Counted from the stretch's first letter, positions 18,728-26,634 are shown. The stretch is 42,013 nt of DNA from Calothrix sp. MO_192.B10 (GCA_030065055.1 JASJDS010000042.1:1-42013); one strand, 5' to 3'. Program-made: numbers and translations. The notes: a model not told the origin generated them from the sequence alone.

Positions 18728-18952
18728 TATAGGAATCCGGTTTGAATATTGAAAAAAATTAGGTATCTGTAGGGTGTGTTATGACGCTAGTATTTAGCGA
18801 AGCCATGCCCAAAGGGCTATACGCACCGAAACCCTTATAGAATGGTGCGTTGCGCTACGCGACAACACAACGCCAGTCGCCTTATGTCGGGAAGCCCGCC
18901 AACAGCGCTGGCTCCCCTACGTATATTTCAAAAATCAATTAGGATTCCTATA
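18728..18952. mobile_element. 225-bp MITE-like element, TATAGGAATCC family
   Basis: It is bounded by TATAGGAATCC (18728-18738) and the exact inverted GGATTCCTATA (18942-18952). The inverted similarity continues inward with gaps (TTGA...TTGAAA on both ends). The inside is G+C-richer and carries small palindromes but no gene. A single copy of the same end lies at 147-157. Confidence 0.65.
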
Positions 18953-18982
18953 TACTTATATACTCTAAACGGATTAATTATT

Positions 18983-19057
18983 GTAGGTTGGGTTGAGGTA
19001 CGAAACCCAACAAAAACCTAATTGCTGTTGGGTTTCACTTCGTTCAACCCAACCTAC
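18983..19057. repeat. Palindromic interspersed repeat, GTAGGTTGGGTT family
   Basis: Arms begin GTAGGTTGGGTTGA and end TCAACCCAACCTAC; inner arms AACCCAACA and TGTTGGGTT also pair. A longer copy lies at 31908-32030. Confidence 0.75.
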
Positions 19058-19089
19058 GAAAAGTTAAGTTTTTAGCCGTTGGGAGTATA

Positions 19090-19125
19090 AGTGATATATT
19101 TTTTAAGCAAAAATTCTGCGGTAAG
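19090..19125. repeat. 36-bp direct repeat, right copy
   Basis: It is the second copy of the sequence at 17359-17394. Just after it, on the minus strand around 19190-19300, is a short protein-like frame (ending QELGRGKSIS...YDYER) that may be another gene remnant. Confidence 0.6.
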
Positions 19126-19301
19126 CGTATAGCCGCATTCAAGAAACGCGCAGCGTGTCCGCGCTCAGGTATGCCGAAGGCTTATCGCTCATAATCATAA
19201 CCAATTTGAGACAAGAATGGGACACATAATTCCGTAGAAATGGATTTACCTCGCCCCAATTCCTGATACGCTACACTTGTTGTATATCTGGGATTTGCAA
19301 C

Positions 19302-19484
19302 TTGCCAACACAAAAACAGCTAGAAACCGCAATCTTTCTTTGTCAGTTGCTTTCCAACTTATACCAGCCAATTCAAGTTTTTCGTTACGATAGGGTTTTT
19401 AAGACAATTTATATGCAGGCTGGGGTAAATGATGAAATAGCACTTGTAATTGATGAAGATGGGAGTTGGGAGTTTGTCATATGA
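19302..19484 (+). CDS. DUF6888-family small protein
   Basis: A 60-residue protein. Its pattern (LCQLLSNLYQPIQVFRYDRVFKTIYMQAG...DEIALVIDEDGSWEFV) fits the small cyanobacterial DUF6888 family. Its stop overlaps the next start by 4 nt (ATGA at 19481-19484), so the two are translationally coupled. Function is unknown. Paired tiny genes with overlapping ends are typical of toxin-antitoxin modules, but this is only an inference. Confidence 0.75.
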   Translation: MPTQKQLETAIFLCQLLSNLYQPIQVFRYDRVFKTIYMQAGVNDEIALVIDEDGSWEFVI

Positions 19485-19690
19485 AACCAAATTTGTCTGC
19501 AATGACCAATACGGAACTAAAAAAGTATATTTCAGAACATCGTAATGATACCGAAGCCTTTCGAGCCGCATTACAAGTTCTCATGAGCCGTCGTAATCCT
19601 GCTAACCTTCAACCTTATCCTTTTGATTTAGAAGATCCTGAAACAGAAGTGGAAGCTATTTTAAGGGAGAAGTTTAATCAAGCTAAGTAG
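19481..19690 (+). CDS. DUF6887-family small protein
   Basis: A 69-residue protein starting MKPNLSAMTNTELKKYISEHRNDTEAFRAAL, which fits the DUF6887 family that sits beside DUF6888 in cyanobacteria. I chose the ATG at 19481 because it overlaps the upstream stop and gives the conserved MKPN start; an in-frame ATG 15 nt earlier adds non-conserved residues. It is acidic and helical with a conserved-looking ELKKYISEHR helix. Role unknown; a possible partner of the upstream product. Confidence 0.75.
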   Translation: MKPNLSAMTNTELKKYISEHRNDTEAFRAALQVLMSRRNPANLQPYPFDLEDPETEVEAILREKFNQAK

Positions 19691-19942
19691 CAGTTATGAA
19701 CTCCATTGTCCCAAGACAGATAAAAAACTTTTCTTACCTTTTTTCTTCGTAACCATTCACAGGATGATTGCAAATAACTCGTAATCCACCACATTAGTTA
19801 TGAGGGGTAGAAGAAAAAACCGCAGAGACGCAGAGAACGCAGAGGGAGAGAAGGAGAAGATAAATTTGTGCTGATGTAATTTATGCAACAGCGTAAAAAG
19901 TTCTGTATAATACCTGAACACGGCAAATAATACAATTAATAT

Positions 19943-20923
19943 ATGAATGATTTTTTCAAATGGGTATCAAATAATCCAATTGCTAATACTGTTTTACCTA
20001 TTGCTTTCATAATTATTGTTATCTCAATAACATTAATATATATTGTTGCATTTTTTCAGGGGCGGGAGATTCAATTCTGGCCCCCACATATTGGTCATAG
20101 AACAGTCAACCCCGCAGCATCACATCCTAATCGAAGTAGCCAAGGTTACAGTTCTGCCTCAATATCTCGCCGAGGTTTTATACCCATAGCTATTGGCACA
20201 TTCGTAGGAATAGTCACTGGTTGGTTGTTTGGTCAACAAAAACCATCTATCCCTACTTCTCAGGATTCTCAACCTCCTCAGCGGACAGAATGGAAAATGC
20301 ATACGTTTTTAGGGAAGAGTGTGAGGAAAACTATCCTCTGGAAAGCTCCAGAAATGGTCTGCAATCGTGTTTCTGAGCTGACGAATGGTCAGTTCAAAAT
20401 TGAACTTGTTAGAACTGGAAAAACAGAAGAGATATTAAGAAAAGTTAATAAAGGGGAGATACAGTGTGGGTACAGTGGCACCTACTACGGTGATAATTAT
20501 AAAGCACTATACTTTGCTTGTGCAATTCCCTTCGGTTTAAATCCTCAACAACAAAATGCTTGGCTCTATTACAAAAAGAATCCTGATGATAAATTTACTT
20601 TTGTGCAGACAATTTATCACCGTGTAGGCTTCAAGAAAATAATTTCCTTTCCAGCAGGAGCTACAGGGGGACAAATGGGGGGATGGTTTAACAAAGAGAT
20701 CAATAATACAGATGATTTTGATGGCTTAAAAATGCGTATTCCTGGTCTAGGTGGAGACGTTTTAAGTAAGTTTGGTGTTATAACTCACAAAGAGCTGGAA
20801 AAATCCGGTGACAAAATTCCTGTTGACGAAGCTGTTAAGAGACTAAAAGAAGGTAAGTTAGATGCTGTTGAATGGACTGGACCGTATGACGATATTCAAC
20901 TGGGCTTAAATCGCTTCATATAA
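19943..20923 (+). pseudogene. TRAP-type DctP-like solute-binding protein with unusual membrane anchor, C-terminally truncated
   Basis: A 326-residue frame. Residues 15-40 form a membrane helix ending FFQGREIQFWPP. A second hydrophobic stretch (80-97) follows a twin-arginine-like SISRRGF (73-79). From about 117 (WKMHTF) on it resembles DctP, the periplasmic solute-binding protein of TRAP transporters: NGQFKIEL, GEIQCGYSG, GGWFNKEI, FDGLKMRIPG, LDAVEWTGPYDD. It stops at GLNRFI, where the family normally continues for ~100 residues. Just past the stop, the next frame reads ASYNYLPG, like the family's YYYPG, then ends. So a frameshift plus deletion removed the C-terminal lobe. No TRAP membrane genes are nearby. 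Confidence 0.65.
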
Positions 20924-20968
20924 CTATTTGCCAGGTAAAATATGGTAAATAGCTCCTTTTTTTGGCTC

Positions 20969-21241
20969 ATGAGTACTTCGCCCACAGCACGACAACAGAT
21001 TATTGAGTCCCTAAATGCTTTGCCAGAGGAATCTCTCTCTGAACTGATGAATTTCATTGAGTATCTTCGCTATAAATCACTGCAAAAGAAACAAGATAAA
21101 CCACAAACAAATTTCCTGCTTTCAGTTGCTGCGATCGGAAGTTCAGGGAAAGACAATACTTCAGAACGCGATGAGGAAATTCTACGCAGTGAGATTGACC
21201 CAGTTTATGGCTGGAATCTCAAATCTGGTAATTCCAAATGA
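20969..21241 (+). CDS. Antitoxin-like protein of a PIN-type toxin-antitoxin module
   Basis: A 90-residue protein starting MSTSPTARQQIIESLNALPEESLSELMNFIEYLRYK, a helical pattern shared with small antitoxins of the VapB/DUF2281 kind. The second half, SVAAIGSSGK...SERDEEIL with EIDPVYGW, is the toxin-binding tail common in cyanobacterial copies. The ATG at 20969 fits the family start better than one 27 nt earlier. Its stop overlaps the start of a PIN-domain frame by 4 nt, but that toxin is broken, so this antitoxin is orphaned. Confidence 0.75.
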   Translation: MSTSPTARQQIIESLNALPEESLSELMNFIEYLRYKSLQKKQDKPQTNFLLSVAAIGSSGKDNTSERDEEILRSEIDPVYGWNLKSGNSK

Positions 21242-21312
21242 TGGGGATAATTGACACCAGTTTTCTGTTTGCTTTGACTGACCAAAGCGATCGCAATAAT
21301 AAGCAAAGGTAA
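21238..21312 (+). pseudogene. Truncated PIN-domain toxin (N-terminal 24 aa)
   Basis: It starts at the ATG that overlaps the antitoxin stop. The translation MMGIIDTSFLFALTDQSDRN has the first strand and first catalytic Asp (IDTSFL) of a VapC-type PIN nuclease. A stop follows at codon 25, and the ~110 residues with the other acidic residues are absent. The next module starts 9 nt later, so a deletion probably joined two modules. Confidence 0.65.
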
Positions 21313-21321
21313 AGGTATTTT

Positions 21322-21576
21322 ATGAGAACGGTTCCCATCCAATTACCAGAAACAGTATTTTCAGCCCTCCGCAAAAATCCATCAGAATTTGTCCAAGAAA
21401 TGCGAGTTGCAGCGGCAGTAAAGTGGTATGAATTAGGGGAGATATCCCAAAATAAAGCCGCAGAAATTGCTGGACTTACTCGGGCAGAATTTATTCATGC
21501 TTTATCTCGTTATCGGGTGGATTTTATGCAGTATACGGCTGAAGAATTAGCTGAGGAATTGGCGAATGTCGATTGA
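21322..21576 (+). CDS. UPF0175-family antitoxin-like protein
   Basis: An 84-residue protein starting MRTVPIQLPETVFSALRKNP with a central helix-turn-helix-like region, AVKWYELGEISQNKAAEIAGLTRAEFIHALSRYRV, characteristic of the UPF0175 family, usually paired with a DUF3368 PIN-like toxin. It would bind DNA and its toxin. The partner frame overlaps by 11 nt but is cut short, so the module is probably inactive as a toxin-antitoxin pair. Confidence 0.85.
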   Translation: MRTVPIQLPETVFSALRKNPSEFVQEMRVAAAVKWYELGEISQNKAAEIAGLTRAEFIHALSRYRVDFMQYTAEELAEELANVD

Positions 21577-21670
21577 TTGTGTAATTATTAATTCTTCGCC
21601 TTTAATTGTTCTTTTTAAGAGTAAACAAGCAGAATTACTACCACAACTGTTTAGCGTCTATGACTTTTGA
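21566..21670 (+). pseudogene. Truncated DUF3368 PIN-like toxin (N-terminal 34 aa)
   Basis: The frame starts inside the end of the UPF0175 gene, as normal for this pair. The translation IINSSPLIVLFKSKQAELLPQLF is the typical start of DUF3368 proteins (strand, N-S/T-SPLI, helix). It then runs into the low-complexity repeat TGACTTTTGACTTTTGACTT and stops. The remaining two thirds of the toxin are missing. Confidence 0.7.
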
Positions 21671-21693
21671 CTTTTGACTTCCGCGCTGCGGCA

Positions 21694-23850
21694 CTAGGGA
21701 CTCAAAAAATACAAGTGTTCATCTTCTAAACAGCGTAATTCTTCCGGTGTACCTGTTCGCTTCACCTGGCCATCTTCCAATAATACAACCCAGTCAGCGC
21801 GATTATTTACCTGGGGACGATGACTAATTAATATGGTAGTTTTGCCGAGACGATGGTGTAATAATTGATTTAAAAATTCCGCTTCACTAGCTGGATCTAA
21901 TCCTGCTGTAGACTCATCTAAAATCAAAATGGGTGGATCATTGATAATAGCACGAGCGATCGCTAGTCTTTGCTTTTGTCCTCCTGAAAGGTTAGCACCA
22001 AATTCTCCCAAAACTGTTTGATACTGTTCTGGTAGTCGTTCTATAAATTCATCGGCTTGGGTAACTTGGCAAGTCTCCATAATCTCTTCTAAGCTGACAT
22101 CATACCCCAAGCTAAAGTTTTCCATAATCGAACGGCTCCAAAAGTGTGCTTCTTGGGGTACGAGAACAATTTGTTGACGCAAACAATCCAGAGGTATTTG
22201 CGAATGCTCCTCATCGCCAAAGTATATATTTCCATGCTCCAGAGGATACAAACCGGCAATTAATTTTGCTAGGGTACTTTTACCACAACCAGACCTACCT
22301 ACCAAAGCGGTAACTTTACCTCCAGGGATGATGAGGGAGAAATCTTGCAGTAAGTGTTCTCTACCAGGATAATGAAAGTCTAATCCATCGCAGATTATAT
22401 CAGTGCGTTGGCTAATGGTAGGATATTGATTTGGTTGTTGCTGCTGATTTTCTGGGGGAAATGTTAATACCTCCTGTAATCGAGATAAAGCTGTTTTGGT
22501 ACTGGCAAATTCATCCACAAAATCAATCACAGTATCCAGTAAACTGACTATATTATTATTCAAACTGACAAAAGCTATTAATTGACCAATGGTTAATTCT
22601 TGACTAAAAACTAAACCACTACCAATCCACAATAAGCCCACTCCACCAATATCAGAAACTAAACCGGAGAATTGTTTGTTAATAATTTCAATGTGAATCG
22701 TTGTTAATGCTAATTTGGTAATTCTGGTGAATCTACTTTGTAGCTCTTGCCAGAAATAAGGTGCGGCGGTAATTGTCTTCATAGTTAATGCACCCTTAAA
22801 TGTCTCTACTAGCACTCCCTGGGTTTCAGCCTCTAGAACCATCAGTTCGCGGGTTTTCTGTTGAAGTTTGGGAATGAAAACAACTGTAGATAAGGTCATT
22901 AACCCAGCAATAAATATAGCAACTATGGTTAACTTCCAGCTATAAAATAACATTAATACTAAACAAACCAGTGCAATCAATAACCGAATGGGTAAATTGA
23001 TAATAGCTTGGGAAATTAACTTATTAATTTCTTCAATATCTGTCAGACGGCTAACTATTTCCCCACTCTGCCGAGATTCATAGTAACTTAGGGGTAAGTG
23101 TAAAATTTGTCGCCCAAACTCGAACATCAAATTTAACTGAAAGCGCTGGGCAAAATGAGCAATGAGAATATTTTCTACCAATCCTAAACCACGGGAGAAA
23201 ATATACATTGCTACTACTGCTAACACTACCCCACTGAGAAAGTCTTTATCTCCTCTAACTAAGACATCATCAGTGAGAATTTGCAGGAAAAAGGGATAAA
23301 TTAAGGATAAAGCACCAATGACAAAGGCACATAACAAAGCCTCTAATAAGATACCTTGGTAATTTAAGATATATTGCCAAAATTTTGCCCAGGAATTCCA
23401 CCCACTACCAGACTGAGACTGATTTGATTGTACAAGCGATCGCTGTTTATCTGGTTTGAGTAATAATAAAACTCCATCTTCCCAACTATCAACTAAATCC
23501 TCGTAAGAAATATACCTAATACCTACAGCCGGATCGCCAATTACATATTTTTTACCACGTTTTCCATATAAAACTACCCAGTGACAGCCTTGCCAGTGGA
23601 TAATTGCTGGTAGTAGCTTATCTGTCAAATGGGGAATTGCGTTCGGTGCCACTTTCCCCGATTCAGCATGAAAACCTAGAGTCTCGGTTCCTTGTCTTAA
23701 ACCTAGTAATGTAGTACCTTTTTGTCCCGTACCTATTGCCTCTCGAATCTGGTTAATGGCAAAATTATGTCCATAATATTTAGCAATGGAAGCAACACAA
23801 GCAGCTCCACAATCTTCTTCACTTGACTGTTTTACTAATTTATATTTCAT
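21694..23850 (-). CDS. C39-peptidase ABC transporter (PCAT) for double-glycine peptides
   Basis: A 718-residue protein that cuts the leader after Gly-Gly and exports the core peptide. The N-terminal C39 cysteine peptidase (1-~135) has the oxyanion Gln8, Cys14 in EEDCGAACV, His90 in GCHWVVL and Asp106 in IGDPA. The membrane domain (about 160-450) has five to six helices. The ABC domain has Walker A GRSGCGKS (about 517-524), signature LSGGQKQR (about 619), Walker B ILILDEST and the H-loop ISHR. All catalytic parts look intact. The precursor gene lies upstream on the same strand and a HlyD partner is divergent, giving a complete inner-membrane export unit. Confidence 0.95.
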   Translation of the reverse strand: MKYKLVKQSSEEDCGAACVASIAKYYGHNFAINQIREAIGTGQKGTTLLGLRQGTETLGFHAESGKVAPNAIPHLTDKLLPAIIHWQGCHWVVLYGKRGKKYVIGDPAVGIRYISYEDLVDSWEDGVLLLLKPDKQRSLVQSNQSQSGSGWNSWAKFWQYILNYQGILLEALLCAFVIGALSLIYPFFLQILTDDVLVRGDKDFLSGVVLAVVAMYIFSRGLGLVENILIAHFAQRFQLNLMFEFGRQILHLPLSYYESRQSGEIVSRLTDIEEINKLISQAIINLPIRLLIALVCLVLMLFYSWKLTIVAIFIAGLMTLSTVVFIPKLQQKTRELMVLEAETQGVLVETFKGALTMKTITAAPYFWQELQSRFTRITKLALTTIHIEIINKQFSGLVSDIGGVGLLWIGSGLVFSQELTIGQLIAFVSLNNNIVSLLDTVIDFVDEFASTKTALSRLQEVLTFPPENQQQQPNQYPTISQRTDIICDGLDFHYPGREHLLQDFSLIIPGGKVTALVGRSGCGKSTLAKLIAGLYPLEHGNIYFGDEEHSQIPLDCLRQQIVLVPQEAHFWSRSIMENFSLGYDVSLEEIMETCQVTQADEFIERLPEQYQTVLGEFGANLSGGQKQRLAIARAIINDPPILILDESTAGLDPASEAEFLNQLLHHRLGKTTILISHRPQVNNRADWVVLLEDGQVKRTGTPEELRCLEDEHLYFLSP

Positions 23851-24403
23851 TGTCAGTGTTATTTCAGTTATCAGTTAGCCTCCTCCGGAGGAGTTACGCT
23901 AACAGTTAGCAATGTCCCTATCGATAAATCGAGGGGCTTGATTACGGAAAAAATTTTTCCACCTCCACAAATAGAATTTGGGCACTTGATACCGATTACT
24001 TTTTGGTCAATATTTTGCCACGTCAAGACTAATCCCTTCTCGGTATAAGATTATCTATCTCCTAAACCTCTCTATTCTCTGTGTTCTCTGCGCCTCTGCG
24101 GTTTTTTAATCAATAATCTTTGGGCGAGATAGGATTAATTGGTGAAGTGAAATGGCAGCGAAAAAATAGGGTTGTTAACACCGATAATTTATCAATGTTA
24201 AAAACCCTAAATCAAATTCAAAAAATTCAAAGTAGCTCGTGGTTATATGATAATTAGTACCAATTGGAAAAATGATTGAGATATATGGAAAATTGAAAAG
24301 CTTATCTAGTAGTTATTTCAAAATCCAAAATCTAAAATCCAAAATGGTATAACCACCAATAGTTAAATTGATAATTTATGAAGTTATCAATTTAGTCCGA
24401 TCA
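23851..24403. other. Gene-free gap between transporter and precursor
   Basis: It begins with an interspersed repeat (TCAGTTATCAGTTAGCCTCC type, also at 37710-37800). A CTCTGTGTTCTCTGCGCCTC-type unit at 24075-24110 is an inverted relative of one near 19818. The remainder is AT-rich. I found no second double-glycine precursor frame here. Confidence 0.5.
24365..24393. terminator. Stem-loop after the precursor gene
   Basis: A perfect 10-bp stem, AAATTGATAA with TTATCAATTT, has a 9-nt loop and lies about 10 nt past the precursor stop (minus strand). The stem is AT-rich and no clear T-run follows, so it may protect the short precursor mRNA or weaken read-through rather than stop transcription fully. 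Confidence 0.45.
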
Positions 24404-24586
24404 TTAATAACCATAGTAACCACGACGACAATATCTACGACCATAGCCATAGCCATATCTGTATCTACGACCATAGCCATATTTATATCTACGACCATAG
24501 CCATAACCATAGCCACCTGCGATCGCAGATTCTTCTTCTGCTGATAATTTTGTCAAAATGTTTTCTTCAGTATGACGTTCAACCAT
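24404..24586 (-). CDS. Double-glycine secreted peptide precursor with Tyr/Gly/Arg repeat core
   Basis: A 60-residue precursor. The start at 24586 is chosen because AAAGGAG lies 8 nt upstream; an ATG 24 nt earlier has no ribosome site. Residues 1-25 form a leader ending LSAEEESAIAGG, the classic double-Gly signal cut by C39 peptidases. The predicted core (26-60, 35 aa) has 14 Tyr, 10 Gly, 9 Arg, 1 Lys and 1 Cys, with no acidic residue (net charge about +10). It is built from repeats of YGYGRRYK / YGYGRRYR / YGYGYGRRYC and ends RRGYYGY. No modification enzyme gene is adjacent. The C39 transporter lies downstream on the same strand. Role is unknown: bacteriocin, signal or matrix-binding peptide are all possible. 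Confidence 0.85.
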   Translation of the reverse strand: MVERHTEENILTKLSAEEESAIAGGYGYGYGRRYKYGYGRRYRYGYGYGRRYCRRGYYGY

Positions 24587-25255
24587 TGTGTCCGCTCCTT
24601 TATTAATCATATATGGCTTGTTTGCTAATTCTATTTTTCACAAGCCAACCGTATATTTATTAGATATTTTTTGAGCTAATTTATCAACCGTAAATCATCA
24701 TATTAAATGTTTTACTAATGACATTGTTTGCTTATTTACATATTATTTTAATACTATATTTCGGTTTTTATCATATTTGTTAATATCCCCTGATATTATT
24801 AATTTGACACCCAGAATATAGTATTAAGTCCAATTAAAATAATATGGCTCGTAAATCATGGTTGATGCCGAATAATTGAGAATTTGGCTGTATAACCCAT
24901 ATATAGAGCCATGAAAACTATAGTTTATAAGGAATCTAGACTTGCTTGATTTCTTTAATTCTAGTTGCTATTCTATTTTATATATATGGCATTATGGGAA
25001 ATATAATTGCTGTTTAGCAAAAATAAAATTAGGACATAATACTAGCTGTAACATAATTTACTTGACATAAAAATCATCATTTTGAATATCTAAATATATT
25101 TAAGATCACCTGAAAATTAGTATTGCCACTTAAAGATATTTGGCAAACAATTAAAAATATATAATAAGTGCAGTGTACACCATTTTTTCTGCCTGTAAAT
25201 GTGTAGTATTGACCATACATTTCGGATGACTAATACGAGCTGGTTATAATTGCAA
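24587..25255. promoter_or_regulatory. Divergent AT-rich control region of the peptide-export locus
   Basis: About 670 very AT-rich bases between the precursor (left) and the HlyD gene (right). Features seen: a leader stem-loop TGGCTTG/CAAGCCA (24614-24647) ending 28 nt before the precursor start; a perfect 18-nt inverted repeat TAATATC-CCCT-GATATTA (24781-24798) that could be an operator; and ATGGCTC (24844) with GAGCCAT (24906) as a spaced inverted pair. No regulator gene is present. Confidence 0.45.
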
Positions 25256-26569
25256 ATGCCAATTAAAAAAAACCATGAGGAATTATTACCCAAGGTCGGT
25301 AATTGGGCGAGATTAGGGGGATTAATTTTGCTGGGCACTGGGGGGATTACAGTTTTACTTGCTGCTACTATTAAATATCCCATAGCTGTCAAAACAGCAG
25401 CGATTATTCGACCTGTTGGAGAAGTTAAAATTGTTGAAGCTGGAACTTCAGGAGTAATTAGTCATATTTTCGTCCAGGAAAATCAAAAAGTTACTCAGGG
25501 AACAAAACTTGCTCAGATTGAAAACTCTCAACTTTACGGTAAAAAAAATCAAATTAATCTCAACATTCAACAGCACAAATTACAACTTACTCAGTTGAAT
25601 TCTCAACTCAAGGAGTTAAATACTCAAATAGCTGCTGAAACTGCTGGAATCAAGGGAGCGATCGCATCTGCACGAGCGCAGTTAAGTCGGACTCAACGGG
25701 AATACCAAGACAAACAGATTGTCACCCAAGCTGAAATTCAATCAGCCTCAGCAGCTTTGGAATTAGCCAAAGAAGAGGTGAAGCGATATCAACAGTTAAG
25801 CAAAACAGGGGCTGTTTCTTCCCTACAATTAAAAGAGAAAGAAAAAGCCTTCAAAGCTGCCCAAGCTAAATTACAACGTGCCCAAGTGGGTATTAATCCT
25901 AACACCGCTAATTTAGCGATCGCGCAACAAAATATTATCCAAAAACAAGCTCAAGGGGAATCAACCCTAGCAAGTTTAAGAAAAGAGCGGGAAAGCCTAC
26001 AGCAGCGACTGATAGCAATGAACAATCAACTCAGCCGCTACCACCAGGAACTCAAACAAGTAGAGCAAGACTTGCAAAAAACTGTTATTCGCGCACCACA
26101 AGGAGGGACTATCCTCAAACTGAAATTGAGAAATCCCGGACAAGTAGTTAATCCTGGAAATGCGATCGCTCAAATTGCTCCCCAAGACGCAGATTTAGTT
26201 GTCAAAGCAAAAATCCCCGTGGCTGACATTCGTAAAGTTAATATCTGTCAAGCAGAGTCGGTAAAAAATTGTCAGGTTGGCAAAGTACAAATGCGTATAT
26301 CTGCTTACCCTTACACAGACTACGGAATTCTCAAAGGAGCCGTCAGAGCAATTACACCGGATGCAATAGTGCCATCAAAAGAGGAGAATAATCCAGTCAC
26401 AGGCTCTTATTATGAAGTAACTATTGAGCCAGAAAAACCCTATTTACAGAAAAAAAGTAAGCGTTACCCCCTACAATCAGGTATGGAAGCCAAAGCAGAA
26501 ATATTTGCCAAAAAAGAGACTTTGTTAATGCTTATTCTCAGAAAAACCAGGTTAGTTACTAACCTGTAG
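25256..26569 (+). CDS. HlyD-family membrane fusion protein
   Basis: A 437-residue periplasmic adaptor that would link the C39 ABC transporter to an outer-membrane channel such as TolC. One membrane helix lies at about 20-39, followed by a biotinyl-lipoyl-like half (EVKIVEAGTSGVISHIFVQENQKVTQGTKLAQIE), a long coiled-coil hairpin (about 85-275, Gln/Lys/Leu-rich), the second lipoyl half (IRAPQGGTILKLKLRNPGQVVNPGNAIAQI) and a beta-barrel. The ATG at 25256 is preferred; a TTG 6 nt upstream is possible. The ribosome site is weak. It is transcribed away from the precursor and transporter. Confidence 0.93.
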   Translation: MPIKKNHEELLPKVGNWARLGGLILLGTGGITVLLAATIKYPIAVKTAAIIRPVGEVKIVEAGTSGVISHIFVQENQKVTQGTKLAQIENSQLYGKKNQINLNIQQHKLQLTQLNSQLKELNTQIAAETAGIKGAIASARAQLSRTQREYQDKQIVTQAEIQSASAALELAKEEVKRYQQLSKTGAVSSLQLKEKEKAFKAAQAKLQRAQVGINPNTANLAIAQQNIIQKQAQGESTLASLRKERESLQQRLIAMNNQLSRYHQELKQVEQDLQKTVIRAPQGGTILKLKLRNPGQVVNPGNAIAQIAPQDADLVVKAKIPVADIRKVNICQAESVKNCQVGKVQMRISAYPYTDYGILKGAVRAITPDAIVPSKEENNPVTGSYYEVTIEPEKPYLQKKSKRYPLQSGMEAKAEIFAKKETLLMLILRKTRLVTNL

Positions 26570-26634
26570 AGAGTACTTAAGCTAAAAACCTTTGAAAATA
26601 TCGTTTCCAGCCTCTGGCTGGAAATGCATATTTG

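Noticed and set aside
24611-25249. A second double-glycine precursor gene between the peptide and HlyD genes
   Set aside because: Both strands are AT-rich with frequent stops. No frame with a leader ending in Gly-Gly and a ribosome site was found.
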